Numbered from the stretch's first letter, positions 9,224 through 19,074 are shown. The stretch is DNA of 64,000 nt from an uncultured Actinomycetaceae bacterium (GCA_902464405.1 CABQJD010000005.1:73975-137974); one strand, 5' to 3'. The notes: generated by a model not told the origin, from the letters alone. Numbers and translations are program-made.

Positions 9224-9476
9224 CACTATCGCTCCATCGTTGCCGTACACTGAATTTCGTCGGTGAATATGTTTCATACAAAATTCTAGTGCAAGTTTTC
9301 ATTTTCTATTAACGTGATAGACCCCACCATCATTAAAGTAGTGGCATGAAAATGTTGCAAAATCGTTATAATCTATAGAGATAGTACTGTATATCCTCTG
9401 TGGTGTATCGAGGTCTAATTGCGTGTGCCGTGCTGTGCTTTTGAGGCGGTAGTTCGGCGGTAACAAAGGAGACTAA

Positions 9477-10541
9477 GTGAGAATCAAAAACCTGTCGTGG
9501 AGTATGCGTGCCATGATTGGCGTGCTGCTGATATCGGTTGGTGTGATGTTCGCAGCTGCAACAATAGTGCATATAGCGACGTTCAATCCAGAAAAAACGC
9601 TCACACTTCATGCCGATGAATCTAAGGAAGCTGTGTTTCTTTATACTGCTCCTGGTGTGATTAGCCTTGTGAACGATTCGCCTCGAGTGACTCTCACAGC
9701 TTCTCAGTCAGATAGTGCAATTCAATGGGGCTACGGAGCATCGCGAGAAGTTGAGCAATATCTCGGCAAATCTGCAGCTCTTGAAATTAAAGGATTGGCA
9801 AACAACGGCACTAGTGCAGATGTTTTTGTGCATACAGCCGATAAGCAAAGTGCAGACCTAGACAAGAAAACACGTGATACTGGCGGATTTTCTCTTGATT
9901 CTTCCGATTTATGGTTGGCATCTGGTCAGGGGAAAGGCGAGGTGACGTTCACTCTTCCTAAGGATCAGGGCGTTGATCGTTCACTTATTGCGACGACGTC
10001 GGCTGGAACTGCTCCAGAGATTACTCTCACGTGGATATATGATGAAAAAATAGCTTCACCTGCTCCTCTTATTGTGGTCGGGATTTTGCTGGCTCTTATT
10101 GGAGTGGTTTTGCTTCTCATCGATAGGCGCGATCGAATTGACCGATACGAGGCTGCGCAAAAAGCGGCTCGTGCGAAAGCGGAAAAAGAGTTCACTCTAT
10201 CGGCTGAAACAAGTGTTTTGCCGATCTTTAAAGGGGATTTGTCGGATCCTCAGACTGGTCGTTCTGTGCAGCGTGAATACACAGCAGCATCTTTCGGAGC
10301 TGCGATTTTGCCAGGAACGCCGCGTACCGAAGCACTTCGGAATCGAGAATTGATGCACTCCGATTGGGCAATGCGGACTTCTGCTTCTGAAGAAGGTATT
10401 TTTGAGCAAGACGCATACGACTGTGCTGATAGTGCTTCGACACCGCACGTCACCTTGTGGGAATGCACGCAACCTTTTGAAAACGATGGGGATATCGATG
10501 AAGGTGCTGTGGATCTATGGAAAGAGGATCGTGATGCGTAG
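9477..10541 (+). CDS. Membrane protein of unknown function, two membrane helices
   Basis: 354 residues, not recognised. A GTG start follows a strong Shine-Dalgarno (AAAGGAG). Helix 1 lies about residues 11-33 (MIGVLLISVGVMFAAATIVH), an extracytoplasmic region of about 160 residues follows, helix 2 comprises PLIVVGILLALIGVVLLLI, then a basic RRDRIDRYEAAQKAARAKAEK segment and a soluble, probably cytoplasmic tail of about 130 residues. A TATAAT hexamer at 9367-9372 is a likely -10 element. It overlaps the next gene, a lipoprotein, by eight bases, so the two are probably partners at the envelope. Confidence 0.75.
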   Translation: MRIKNLSWSMRAMIGVLLISVGVMFAAATIVHIATFNPEKTLTLHADESKEAVFLYTAPGVISLVNDSPRVTLTASQSDSAIQWGYGASREVEQYLGKSAALEIKGLANNGTSADVFVHTADKQSADLDKKTRDTGGFSLDSSDLWLASGQGKGEVTFTLPKDQGVDRSLIATTSAGTAPEITLTWIYDEKIASPAPLIVVGILLALIGVVLLLIDRRDRIDRYEAAQKAARAKAEKEFTLSAETSVLPIFKGDLSDPQTGRSVQREYTAASFGAAILPGTPRTEALRNRELMHSDWAMRTSASEEGIFEQDAYDCADSASTPHVTLWECTQPFENDGDIDEGAVDLWKEDRDA

Positions 10542-11565
10542 GTCTGTGAAGAAAAATTTTCGTGCGTTAAGTGCTGTTATCGTGATGCTCGGTATGGCTT
10601 GCGGTCTATCTGGCTGCAAAAAAACTGAGGTTCTTCAGCCTGTGGTGACAAACGCTGAGGAAGCAATCGTTACTCCAGAGCAGTATGAACGCATTGCACA
10701 AGCAACGATTGCTGATATACGAGCGGCAGATGAATCTCTGGATGCTTCTCGGCTGTCGAAACGGCTGATGGATCCTATTCTTACGCAGCGCACAGCTCAA
10801 TATAAGCTTAAGGGTCTTAAAGATGATACGCAGATCCCCCCTATTGTGATCGATCCGAAAGCAACGCCGCTATCAACTGGCACAGGATTCCCTCGAGGGC
10901 TTCTTTCGTATAGTCCGCCAGTTGACGGGCAAAATCAGCGCACATTAACTGCTTGGCAGCAGGATTCTGCACGAAGCAACTATAAGCTGTGGGGGCAGAT
11001 TTCTCTCTTTCCTTCGGCAGATTTGCCTGAGCTGACTTCGGCGATCAGCACTGCACAAGGGTATTCGAAGAAAGATTCTGGATCGTATCTAACGGACCCT
11101 GTTGGCGTGACGGCAGCGTATGCTCAGTATCTGCAAACGCAAGAACTTGGTGCTGTGAAATTCAAAGAGGGCGATGAGTTGTTTCGCGGATTAAAATCAC
11201 AGATGGATTCGTTGAAAGAAACTATCGGTGATTTCGGCGAAGTTTCACTTAGCGTTGCCGATAGTGGCGCTGCTCCGATTGTTGTGAGCACGAGTGATGC
11301 AGGAGTGGTCGTTTTCGGCGAGATTAAATATCACACAACGTATAAGACAAAGAATGCAGATCGCCCTATTGTGCTTAAAGGAACTGCTGAAGCTTTGATA
11401 CATTCTGGTGATAAAGAAAAGCCAAATATTGAAATCGGTGAAAATTCTCCGTTTACGGCAAGCTACAGCGTAGTAGTTGCTTTCTACGTGCCGCCAACGA
11501 CTGGGGAAAATGTGCAGCTGATCGGTGCAAGTTCGAACATCTTATATAGCGCAGCAGTCGAGTAA
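10534..11565 (+). CDS. Lipoprotein of unknown function
   Basis: 343 residues. The ATG at 10534 is preferred over longer frames because it follows AAGAGG and begins a typical lipoprotein signal: MRRSVKKNFRALS, a hydrophobic core, then lipobox LSGC with the lipidated cysteine at 28. The mature protein has no family I recognise; it is mixed alpha/beta with repeated short hydrophobic strands towards the C-terminus. It overlaps the preceding two-helix membrane protein gene by eight bases, so translation is coupled and the two products probably work together outside the membrane. Confidence 0.78.
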   Translation: MRRSVKKNFRALSAVIVMLGMACGLSGCKKTEVLQPVVTNAEEAIVTPEQYERIAQATIADIRAADESLDASRLSKRLMDPILTQRTAQYKLKGLKDDTQIPPIVIDPKATPLSTGTGFPRGLLSYSPPVDGQNQRTLTAWQQDSARSNYKLWGQISLFPSADLPELTSAISTAQGYSKKDSGSYLTDPVGVTAAYAQYLQTQELGAVKFKEGDELFRGLKSQMDSLKETIGDFGEVSLSVADSGAAPIVVSTSDAGVVVFGEIKYHTTYKTKNADRPIVLKGTAEALIHSGDKEKPNIEIGENSPFTASYSVVVAFYVPPTTGENVQLIGASSNILYSAAVE

Positions 11566-11877
11566 ACGCTGTATTTTGCTGCGCTTACACGTAGGAAGTA
11601 TGTGATGTGCTAGTGGTCTGCGCTGAAAAATCTCGTTTCAAATGCAACAGCTTTGCTCTATAACCGCGCAATATTTGCGGCGCTCTGGATGCTATTTGCC
11701 GAGATGACGAATGGTGAGAGGGGAAAAAGAGAAAGAGAAATCACTCATTGAAGAATACTGAAACTTGCTCTTTTTGCGCAGGCGGCAGAGTGCAGATCAT
11801 AGAGTGCAGACACTTGGTAAAATCGATCTTTGAGCCTACGGTATCTTCTTTTAGACATTCATTTCTATGATTTTAGG
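11566..11877 (+). other. Intergenic region without a gene
   Basis: Some 310 bases between convergent genes. I find no convincing coding frame. It holds a perfect 10-base direct repeat, AGAGTGCAGA, at 11787-11796 and 11801-11810, and a purine-rich tract near 11718-11745. No RNA gene was recognised. Confidence 0.5.
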
Positions 11878-11929
11878 AATATAGGAGTGGGTGTGCTGGC
11901 ATAAATGCCAGCACACCCACTCCTATATT
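11878..11929. terminator. 25-base perfect inverted repeat
   Basis: Arms 11878-11902 and 11905-11929 are perfectly complementary, separated by two bases (effective loop of four). A short T run follows on the + strand (11928-11931). It lies between the convergent lipoprotein and lutC genes and probably ends transcription from one or both sides. Confidence 0.7.
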
Positions 11930-11966
11930 TTCTGCACAGAGTTCAGATTCACTCTGTGCAGAAAAT
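11927..11966. terminator. 16-base perfect inverted repeat after lutC
   Basis: Arms 11927-11942 and 11951-11966 match perfectly around an eight-base loop, starting three bases beyond the lutC stop. There is no clear U tract on either strand, so this is a hairpin-only terminator candidate. It overlaps the neighbouring 25-base palindrome by three bases. Confidence 0.65.
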
Positions 11967-11968
11967 GT

Positions 11969-12625
11969 TTATTTCACGATAATCACGCGGAGATTTCTTG
12001 GGCCATGTACGCCGTCTACACGTACAAGCTCAATATCAGATGTTGCTGAAGGCCCGGCAATCCATGTGATCGGGCGGCATGGATTCTCATTGAGCACAGC
12101 CACAGCCTGCGGTACCGTGGGATAAATATCTTCAGCTTTCAGTACGATCACATGCGTATCGGGCACGAGAGTAATTGCGCGGCGCCCTTGGTCTGGCTCG
12201 CCGTCAAGCACAATCGTTCCTGAAAGGGAGATAGCTACACGGCTAGCCGTTACCACAGCATCAATCTCATTGAGTTCATAGTTTGAAAGCCCAGATTCTC
12301 GGGAATCTTCCACAACTTTTCGCCCATCTTTCGCTGCGGCTTCTTTCCACGCATCAGGCAAACCTGCAGGAACTACCACAGAGGTAAGAGGCTCCAAGAA
12401 GTGGGCAATCGTATCGGTGATTTCATCGGCACTCACGATTTCTACTTGTGCCGTGTAATCTTCGAGCTTCTCTTTCAGTTCTGCAATTACTGCATCAGAA
12501 CCAGGAGCATCACTTCCTTCCATGCGATAGTTGCGAGGAACTTCAGGCGCTGGCGCCTTTTGAGAAGCATTCAATGCTCGGCGCAAATTCGCCAAAATTT
12601 CGGTGCGGGCATCTACAGTAGCCAT
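11969..12625 (-). CDS. lutC: Lactate utilisation protein C (LUD domain)
   Basis: 218 residues, LUD/YkgG family. With LutA and LutB it forms the iron-sulfur L-lactate oxidation complex that converts lactate to pyruvate. The C-terminal half has the LUD hallmarks: VVTASRVAISLSGTIVLD, then the AITLVPDTHVIVL strand and ITWIAGPSATSDIE. Its ATG overlaps the lutB stop (TGATG), so it is the last coupled gene of lctP-lutA-lutB-lutC. A pair of hairpins directly follows. Confidence 0.93.
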   Translation of the reverse strand: MATVDARTEILANLRRALNASQKAPAPEVPRNYRMEGSDAPGSDAVIAELKEKLEDYTAQVEIVSADEITDTIAHFLEPLTSVVVPAGLPDAWKEAAAKDGRKVVEDSRESGLSNYELNEIDAVVTASRVAISLSGTIVLDGEPDQGRRAITLVPDTHVIVLKAEDIYPTVPQAVAVLNENPCRPITWIAGPSATSDIELVRVDGVHGPRNLRVIIVK

Positions 12626-14157
12626 CAGTGCGTCTCCTTATACCAATCGCGGAAAGTCTTCTTTGGCGGGGCGGGAACGTCGCGTACCGACGTCCACCTC
12701 GAAGCAATAGGCACTGGCAGGTGCCCGATTTTTTCGTCTTTGCCAGCCACAATATCGCCTTTAGTGACGGCGCGTGCAGCTAGCTTCCATGCTTTAGAGT
12801 TGCCCATCACTTTGCTGCTTGCCTTCATGGCAATATCCCAGAATCCTGGCACGCCTCCACGATTTTCTTCGGTGATGCGATGACGTAAATCAACGAGCAC
12901 TTCTGGAATGTTGATTTTCACTGGGCATACTTCAAAGCATGCTCCGCACAGTGATGAAGCATAGGGGAGTGACGATGCGGGGTTGTGATGATCCATAGCC
13001 GCCAGAAGCTGCGGAGTAAGAATCGAACCAATTGGACCTGGATAGATTGAGTTGTACGCATGCCCGCCTACGTGCTCATACACTGGGCAGGCATTCATGC
13101 ATGCGCCGCAACGTATGCAGTGCAGGGCTTGGCGTCCAATCTCATCAGCCAATACTTTCGAACGCCCATTATCGAGCAGCACGAGGTGGAATTCCTGTGG
13201 TCCGTCTCCAGGCGTGACGCCGTTCCAGAAGCTCGTATAGGGGTTCATACGCTCTCCAGTTGCTGAGCGAGGAAGGAGCTGTGCAAACACTTCTGCATCC
13301 TGGAAACGTGGCACAATCTTCTCGATTCCAACAAGAGAAATTAGAGTTTTTGGAAGAGTGAGGCACATACGCCCATTGCCTTCAGATTCAAACACAGACA
13401 ACGTGCCTGTTTCGGCGATCATCATGTTTGAGCCAGAGATTGCAACTTCCGTTTTGAGAAATAGCTCGCGCAGATGAGCACGTGCAGCCATGGCAAGCTC
13501 CCGAGGGTCTGTGGATAGCTTTTCGGGAGCATCGCTCATTTCGCGTAAGAATATTTCACGGATTTCAGCTCGGTTTCGGTGAATAGCTGGAACCACGATA
13601 TGCGAAGGCATATCCTTGCCGAGCTGCACGATCATTTCGGCAAGGTCAGTTTCCCACGCGTGAATACCGTGTTTAGCAAGTTCCTCATTGAGGTTGATTT
13701 CTTGCGTAGCCATCGATTTGACTTTGACGACTTCCGTGGCATTTTTTTCGCGCAGAATGCTGAGGATAATTTCGTTCGCTTCTTTGGCATCACGCGCCCA
13801 GTGGACGATACCGCCGCGTTTTGTCACATTTTTTTCAAGCTGTTGCAAAAGATCGGGGAGATTACTCATCGCTTCATGCTTGATTGCGCTGGCAGCATTG
13901 CGCAGTTCTTGCCAATCAGGCATTTCTTCCACGCGCATATTACGTTTGTTGCGAATGGTTGTGGTTGCATGCCGAAGGTTTTTGCGCATTTGATTATTAC
14001 GCAAAGTCACCTGCGATCCTTCTGGGAATGTGGCACCCCATTGAAGAGTGTGATCGGGAAGGGGATCGCCCTGCACCCACTGATGCCCCGTGTGGGCAGA
14101 ATTTTTCTTGAGCAGCTTGCTCGAAACAACTTGTGGAATCCCAAGGAATGTTGGCAT
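12625..14157 (-). CDS. lutB: Lactate utilisation protein B (iron-sulfur protein)
   Basis: 510 residues. An N-terminal LUD domain (VAISGSNMMIAETGTL) is followed by a ferredoxin-like module with two cluster motifs, CIRCGACMNACPVYE and SLCGACFEVCPVKI, which would bind two 4Fe-4S clusters. It is the electron-transfer subunit of the LutABC lactate-oxidising complex. The ATG at 14157 overlaps the lutA stop (TGATG); a GTG one codon earlier is also possible. Length is typical for the family. Confidence 0.95.
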   Translation of the reverse strand: MPTFLGIPQVVSSKLLKKNSAHTGHQWVQGDPLPDHTLQWGATFPEGSQVTLRNNQMRKNLRHATTTIRNKRNMRVEEMPDWQELRNAASAIKHEAMSNLPDLLQQLEKNVTKRGGIVHWARDAKEANEIILSILREKNATEVVKVKSMATQEINLNEELAKHGIHAWETDLAEMIVQLGKDMPSHIVVPAIHRNRAEIREIFLREMSDAPEKLSTDPRELAMAARAHLRELFLKTEVAISGSNMMIAETGTLSVFESEGNGRMCLTLPKTLISLVGIEKIVPRFQDAEVFAQLLPRSATGERMNPYTSFWNGVTPGDGPQEFHLVLLDNGRSKVLADEIGRQALHCIRCGACMNACPVYEHVGGHAYNSIYPGPIGSILTPQLLAAMDHHNPASSLPYASSLCGACFEVCPVKINIPEVLVDLRHRITEENRGGVPGFWDIAMKASSKVMGNSKAWKLAARAVTKGDIVAGKDEKIGHLPVPIASRWTSVRDVPAPPKKTFRDWYKETH

Positions 14158-14945
14158 CACACACCTGCTTTCTTCGTAAAATCAGGAGCCTGCCATGGCT
14201 CGTCTTGAGTGCCAGCAAGCACTTCTGCGAGGTGCATCACTCGCACGCCAGCACGATTTCGGGCAAGTCCGCCGCCAATATTCATCAAACAAGAATAATC
14301 ACCAGCTACGAGCACATCAGCTTTCGTACTCATCACATTCGCCATCTTATCTGCCAGCATAGAAGCTGACGTTTCAGGATTTTTGAGCGAGAATGTGCCG
14401 CCGAAGCCACAGCACGATGTTGCTGAAGGAAGCTCTACAAAATCAATGCCTTGCACATTTTTGAGGAGTCGCTCTGGTCTATCTCCCACTTTCGCTACAC
14501 GCAATGAATGGCAGGTAGGGTGGAAAGTGACGCGGTGAGGGAAATATGCCCCCACATCTTCCGTGCCGAGCACGTCGACGAGAAACTCTGAAAGCTCATA
14601 TGTTTTTTCTGCAATAGCTGCAGCTTTACGTGATAGTTCGTCGTCACCTTGAGTTTTGGCAACCATAGCTTGCTGTTCGCGCATTGACCCTGTGCAGGAG
14701 CCTGAAGGAACGACAATAGCATCCCATTTTCCATTGAGTACGCCTTCAAATGTGCGCACATGATTTTCAATAAGCGGCAGTGCCTCTGGGTAATAGCCAG
14801 TATTGACGTGCATCTGCCCACAGCAGGCTTGCGTTTCGGGAAAATCGACGTCGATTCCTAGGCGTTCAAGCAAATGCAGGGTAGCTGCTGGTGCTTGCGG
14901 AAACATTGCGTCTGCAATGCACGTAGCGAAAAGTGCTACTCTCAT
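14157..14945 (-). CDS. lutA: Lactate utilisation protein A (CCG-domain protein)
   Basis: 262 residues with two cysteine-rich CCG domains, ETQACCGQMHVNTGY and ATSCCGFGGTFS, the type found in LutA, GlpC and heterodisulfide reductase B, which bind an iron-sulfur or quinone-linked centre. It is the probable catalytic or quinone-reducing partner in LutABC. It lies 43 bases downstream of the lactate permease and is coupled to lutB by a one-base stop/start overlap. Confidence 0.95.
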   Translation of the reverse strand: MRVALFATCIADAMFPQAPAATLHLLERLGIDVDFPETQACCGQMHVNTGYYPEALPLIENHVRTFEGVLNGKWDAIVVPSGSCTGSMREQQAMVAKTQGDDELSRKAAAIAEKTYELSEFLVDVLGTEDVGAYFPHRVTFHPTCHSLRVAKVGDRPERLLKNVQGIDFVELPSATSCCGFGGTFSLKNPETSASMLADKMANVMSTKADVLVAGDYSCLMNIGGGLARNRAGVRVMHLAEVLAGTQDEPWQAPDFTKKAGV

Positions 14946-14988
14946 GAGCGGTTCCTTTCTGTAGAAATAGTTAACGTGTGTATGAAGT

Positions 14989-16668
14989 TTAGGCTGGAAT
15001 AATCGGGAAGATTCCTTGGGTAGTAAGGAAAATCAGTATGCACAGCACGAGCAGAAGCCCAGCGCTCCACGGAGCAGCCTTGCGTAGCAGCTCGGGTTCA
15101 CAGCCTTGCTGCTGAATTGCTGTGGCTGCAATAGCGAGATTTTGCGGGGAAACGATTTTACCTAAACCGCCGCCGATCGAATTCGCTGCAAGAAGTACGC
15201 TAGGATCTGCACCAACCCCAGCTGCGGCAGTTGTCTGCATAGAAGCAAACAGCGCATTTGATGAGGTTGCTGATCCTGTTACGGCAGTTCCGATCCACCC
15301 CAAGATAGGCGAGAGGAAACCAAAAGCAGCTCCTGTAGCTGCGAGAGCTGCGCCAATCGCCACCGTTTGCCCAGAAAAGTTCATCACGTATGCCAAGCTC
15401 ATAACGAGTGCAATAGTGAGCAAACTCCAGCGCAGCGCATAAATCGTATTGAGGAGTTCTTTCATGCCGCGTCCGAAACTGTATGTGTATAGTCCGCCTG
15501 AGCTTTTAGCTCCATAAACAATGCTCACAATAATTGCAGTGAGTGCAATCATCGTGCCGGGGTTTGAGAGAGTCTGGAGCTTAAAGAGTGCGCCGCTGTT
15601 TGGTTCGCCCGCTGCCGTCACCAAATGCCCATATAGCCCTGGCCATTTAATAAGAGTATCGGTGGAAGAGAGCAGAGCTGGCAGATCCACGCCAATCTTC
15701 CAGAGCTTAGAAATAGCAAAGATAATGACGACGAGCCAGTAGGGCATAAGACCAAGCACTATACGGCTCGTGGTAGGCGCAGTTGTTGATTTCGTCTGCG
15801 ACTTCCACTCATCTGGTGTTGATGGACGGAACTTGACGAGCAGGAGTGCCGTCACGGCGAAGCCCATGAGCGAAGCAAACACAGCTGTGAGCTCATACGA
15901 GATATAGTGGGCGGCGACGAAGTGGCATATTGCCGTCACGATTCCTTGGATTAAACCGATATGCCACAGCTGTTTAATACCGCGGGTGCCATCGAGAATG
16001 CCGAGCATGGCGATCGGAATAAATACGGCAATAACGGGAGTAATGCACGAGGTGGTTGCAGCAACTTCAGCTCCAGTGATACCGCCGATAGAGCCAGCGG
16101 TGGTGAGCGGGATTGCCATTGCGCCAAAGCAGACGTTAATCGCATTTCCTACCATCGTCACCAAAGCAGCTTTAATTGGGGGAAGCCCGAGTGAAAACAG
16201 CATCGCGGCGACAATAGCGACGGGCGCACCGAAGCCAGCTAAGCCTTCGAGCAGACCGCAAAAAGAAAAACCGATGAGGAGGGCTTGGATACGCATATCG
16301 CCTTTGCCCACAGCGGAAAATACGGAGCGCACATCGTCGGCACGCCCAGAAGAAACGGTGAGATTATAGAGCCAGACAGCGGCAATCACGATGTAGAGAA
16401 TAGGAGTGACGCCGAATGCAAGACCATAGAGTGCAGAATTGGCAACGAGTCCAGCAGGCATATGGAACCCGAATGCGGCGATGAGCGCAGCGAGCACAAG
16501 AGCTCCTAATGCGCACCAGTGAGTTGCCAGCTTAAAAACACCGAGCAAGACGAAAAAAAGAACCAGCGGCAGAATGCCAACGAGTGCGGAGAATACTGTG
16601 GAGCCAGCGATCGCTTCGGTTGAAGGTGTGAAGCTCGCAACGGGGAGAATCTGAGTGAGTATGCCCAT
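14989..16668 (-). CDS. lctP: L-lactate permease
   Basis: 559 residues, LctP family, with about 12-14 hydrophobic segments. It imports L-lactate with protons and stands first in the lactate operon, so uptake and oxidation are coupled. The family stretch LLIGFSFCGLLEGLAGFGAP is intact, as is the C-terminal NSIGGGLGKIVSPQNLAIA. The ATG follows a purine-rich AAAGAGA. Upstream, GCATAAGC (16694-16701) and GCTTATGC (16756-16763) form a widely spaced dyad that might be a regulator site; no regulator gene is adjacent. Confidence 0.93.
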   Translation of the reverse strand: MGILTQILPVASFTPSTEAIAGSTVFSALVGILPLVLFFVLLGVFKLATHWCALGALVLAALIAAFGFHMPAGLVANSALYGLAFGVTPILYIVIAAVWLYNLTVSSGRADDVRSVFSAVGKGDMRIQALLIGFSFCGLLEGLAGFGAPVAIVAAMLFSLGLPPIKAALVTMVGNAINVCFGAMAIPLTTAGSIGGITGAEVAATTSCITPVIAVFIPIAMLGILDGTRGIKQLWHIGLIQGIVTAICHFVAAHYISYELTAVFASLMGFAVTALLLVKFRPSTPDEWKSQTKSTTAPTTSRIVLGLMPYWLVVIIFAISKLWKIGVDLPALLSSTDTLIKWPGLYGHLVTAAGEPNSGALFKLQTLSNPGTMIALTAIIVSIVYGAKSSGGLYTYSFGRGMKELLNTIYALRWSLLTIALVMSLAYVMNFSGQTVAIGAALAATGAAFGFLSPILGWIGTAVTGSATSSNALFASMQTTAAAGVGADPSVLLAANSIGGGLGKIVSPQNLAIAATAIQQQGCEPELLRKAAPWSAGLLLVLCILIFLTTQGIFPIIPA

Positions 16669-16805
16669 TAAGAATCTCTTTCTACGTAGGTCGGCATAAG
16701 CCGAGTATGAGATATAGCGGGGCAGGCGCTGTATCGACAGTGAAAAGCGCCAACCGCTTATGCGCCAATTTTATTAGCAAGTGTGTGAAAAATGGGAAAA
16801 TAATT

Positions 16806-16845
16806 GCTGCATATTACGCGCGAAATCTCTTACGTAATATGCAGC
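16806..16845 (-). terminator. Terminator hairpin after glgB
   Basis: A 13-base perfect stem (16806-16818 with 16833-16845) and 14-base loop starts 43 bases past the glgB stop; on the minus strand it is followed by AATTATTTT. It separates the glycogen genes from the lactate operon. Confidence 0.65.
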
Positions 16846-16887
16846 GATGAGGAATACAGTATAAAAATGTAGTAAATTCCTGAAAAA

Positions 16888-19074
16888 TTAAGCTTTCTTG
16901 GGAGTTAGATATACAACCCCGAATGGAGGAAGCTGAAGATTCACGGAATATGGGCGGCCATTCCAGCCGATAGGATCAGCTTGTGCGCACCCGAAATTCC
17001 CAACTCCCGAACCGCCATATATATCTGCATCAGAATTGAAAATTTCTTCCCACTGCCCGCCGTACGGCAAGCCGACTCGGTAGTCGGTATGGGGAACGCC
17101 AGCAAAGTTGCAGATAACGGCAACAACGTCATCGCCATCATGGCTCTTACGCAAATAGGAGAGCACGTTGTGATCGCCGTCAGAAACTTCAATCCATTCA
17201 AAGCCAGCATTTGTGAAATCTTCACTCCACAGTGCGCAGTGTTCACGGTAGACCTTGTTGAGATCGCGCACGCATCGCATCACGCCATCGTGCTGTTCGT
17301 TCTGGGTGAGCCACCAGTCAAGACCGCGCCCTTCATTCCATTCATCGATCTGTGCAAATTCCTGCCCCATAAAGATGAGCTGTTTTCCTGGGTGACTCCA
17401 CTGGTAAGCGTAGAGCAAGCGCACTCCAGCAAGTTTTTGCCAATGATCGCCAGGCATCTTCGAATAGAGGGAGCCTTTGCCATGCACGACTTCATCGTGA
17501 GAAAGAGGGAGCATGAATTGTTCGCTAAAGGCATATACAAGGGAGAACGTGAGCTCGCCGTGGTGCCAGCGGCGATTGATCGGTTTTTCTTGCATATAGC
17601 GCAAAGTGTCGTTCATCCAGCCCATATTCCATTTCAAGCCGAACCCTAGCCCGCCGCTTTCTGTGAGACCAGTGACGCCGCTCCAGCTCGTACTTTCCTC
17701 AGCGATCATCATAATCCCTGGGTTATTTTTATAGGCTGTAGCATTCGTCTCTTGTATGAAGGAAATAGCCTCCAAATTTTCACGCCCGCCATAAGCGTTT
17801 GGCTGCCATTGACCAGCTTCTCGCGAATAGTCAAGGTAGAGCATAGATGCCACTGCATCCACGCGAATTGCATCAATATGGAATTCTTTCATCCAGTAGA
17901 GGGCATTTGCTACAAGGAAATTCCGCACTTCGTTACGCCCAAAGTTGAAGACGTATGTGCCCCAGTCGGGGTGTTCGCCACGCAGGGGGTTAGGGTCTTC
18001 GTAGAGCGGAGTTCCGTCAAAACGAGCCAGCGCCCATTCGTCGCGTGGGAAGTGGGCAGGTACCCAGTCCATAATCACGCCGATTCCAGCGTTGTGCAGT
18101 TCGTTGATGAGATAACGCAGATCGTCAGGAGAGCCATAGCGAGAGGTAGGAGCGTAATAGCTGGTCACTTGATAGCCCCAGCTAGGGCCGAAGGGGTGCT
18201 CGGCAAGAGGCATAAATTCTACGTGTGTGAATCCCAGGTATTTTACGTGCCCAATCAGTTGCTCGGCGAGTGAACGATAGTCGTTCCCTGGGCGCCATGA
18301 GCCTAAATGAAGTTCGTAGACGGAAACAGGGCCTGAGTGGGGGTCGCAGGCGGCACGCTGAGCAAGCCATTCGTCGTCATCCCATGAGAAATGTGAAGAG
18401 GTGACGATGCTCGCTGTGCTCGGAGGAACTTCTGTTGCGCGAGCCATCGGGTCTGCTTTTTGATGGAGAGATCCATCTTGATACTCGATTTCGTATTTAT
18501 ATCGAGCTCCTTCTCCAGCCCCAGGAATGAAGAGTTCCCACACGCCGCTTTCGCCAAGTGAACGCATGGGAGCGGTAGCGCCATTCCAACCGTTGAAATC
18601 ACCAACAACGCGCACGGCTTTAGCATTTGGAGCCCACACTGAGAAGCTCACGCCACTTACTAGACCCATACTTGTTTCGTAGGTATGCACGTGTGCTCCG
18701 AGCATTTCCCAGAGCTGCTCGTGGCGTCCTTCAGCAAAGAGATATGTGTCTGTTTCTCCCACAGTGGGAAGGAATCGATAGCCATCGTCTGAGAGTATTT
18801 CCGTCTCGCCATAGACGGTGCGTACGCGATAATCTGGAACTTCGGTGCATTCAAGTACCACGTACCAAATGCCGTTGAATTCGTGCTGTGCTTGATATTC
18901 GCCTTCATTCGTGACGATGTAGACGGCATCTGCCATCTGCCGCCCGACGCGAATAGTCACGTGAGCGCAGTCGTCGTGCATATGGGGCCCGAGAATATCG
19001 TGCGGTGCATAGTAATGCCCGTTTGAGACGAGATCGAGCGTATCGTATGAAATCGGAATCGGAGAGCTATTCAT
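16888..19074 (-). CDS. glgB: 1,4-alpha-glucan branching enzyme
   Basis: 728 residues, GH13. It cuts alpha-1,4 chains and rejoins them through alpha-1,6 bonds. An N-terminal carbohydrate-binding region (GVSFSVWAPNAKAVRVVGDF) precedes the barrel. The barrel carries nucleophile aspartate in IRVDAVASMLYLDY, acid/base glutamate in MMIAEESTSW and the SHDEVVHGKGSL segment; a C-terminal all-beta domain ends NLQLPPFGVVYL. It is the third gene after glgE and mak on the minus strand, 181 bases from mak. In the GlgE pathway branching follows maltosyl extension by GlgE. Confidence 0.96.
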   Translation of the reverse strand: MNSSPIPISYDTLDLVSNGHYYAPHDILGPHMHDDCAHVTIRVGRQMADAVYIVTNEGEYQAQHEFNGIWYVVLECTEVPDYRVRTVYGETEILSDDGYRFLPTVGETDTYLFAEGRHEQLWEMLGAHVHTYETSMGLVSGVSFSVWAPNAKAVRVVGDFNGWNGATAPMRSLGESGVWELFIPGAGEGARYKYEIEYQDGSLHQKADPMARATEVPPSTASIVTSSHFSWDDDEWLAQRAACDPHSGPVSVYELHLGSWRPGNDYRSLAEQLIGHVKYLGFTHVEFMPLAEHPFGPSWGYQVTSYYAPTSRYGSPDDLRYLINELHNAGIGVIMDWVPAHFPRDEWALARFDGTPLYEDPNPLRGEHPDWGTYVFNFGRNEVRNFLVANALYWMKEFHIDAIRVDAVASMLYLDYSREAGQWQPNAYGGRENLEAISFIQETNATAYKNNPGIMMIAEESTSWSGVTGLTESGGLGFGLKWNMGWMNDTLRYMQEKPINRRWHHGELTFSLVYAFSEQFMLPLSHDEVVHGKGSLYSKMPGDHWQKLAGVRLLYAYQWSHPGKQLIFMGQEFAQIDEWNEGRGLDWWLTQNEQHDGVMRCVRDLNKVYREHCALWSEDFTNAGFEWIEVSDGDHNVLSYLRKSHDGDDVVAVICNFAGVPHTDYRVGLPYGGQWEEIFNSDADIYGGSGVGNFGCAQADPIGWNGRPYSVNLQLPPFGVVYLTPKKA

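Noticed and set aside
13579..14208. 209-codon + strand frame opposite lutB
   Set aside because: It mirrors the strongly supported lutB gene; no ribosome binding site or recognisable domain.
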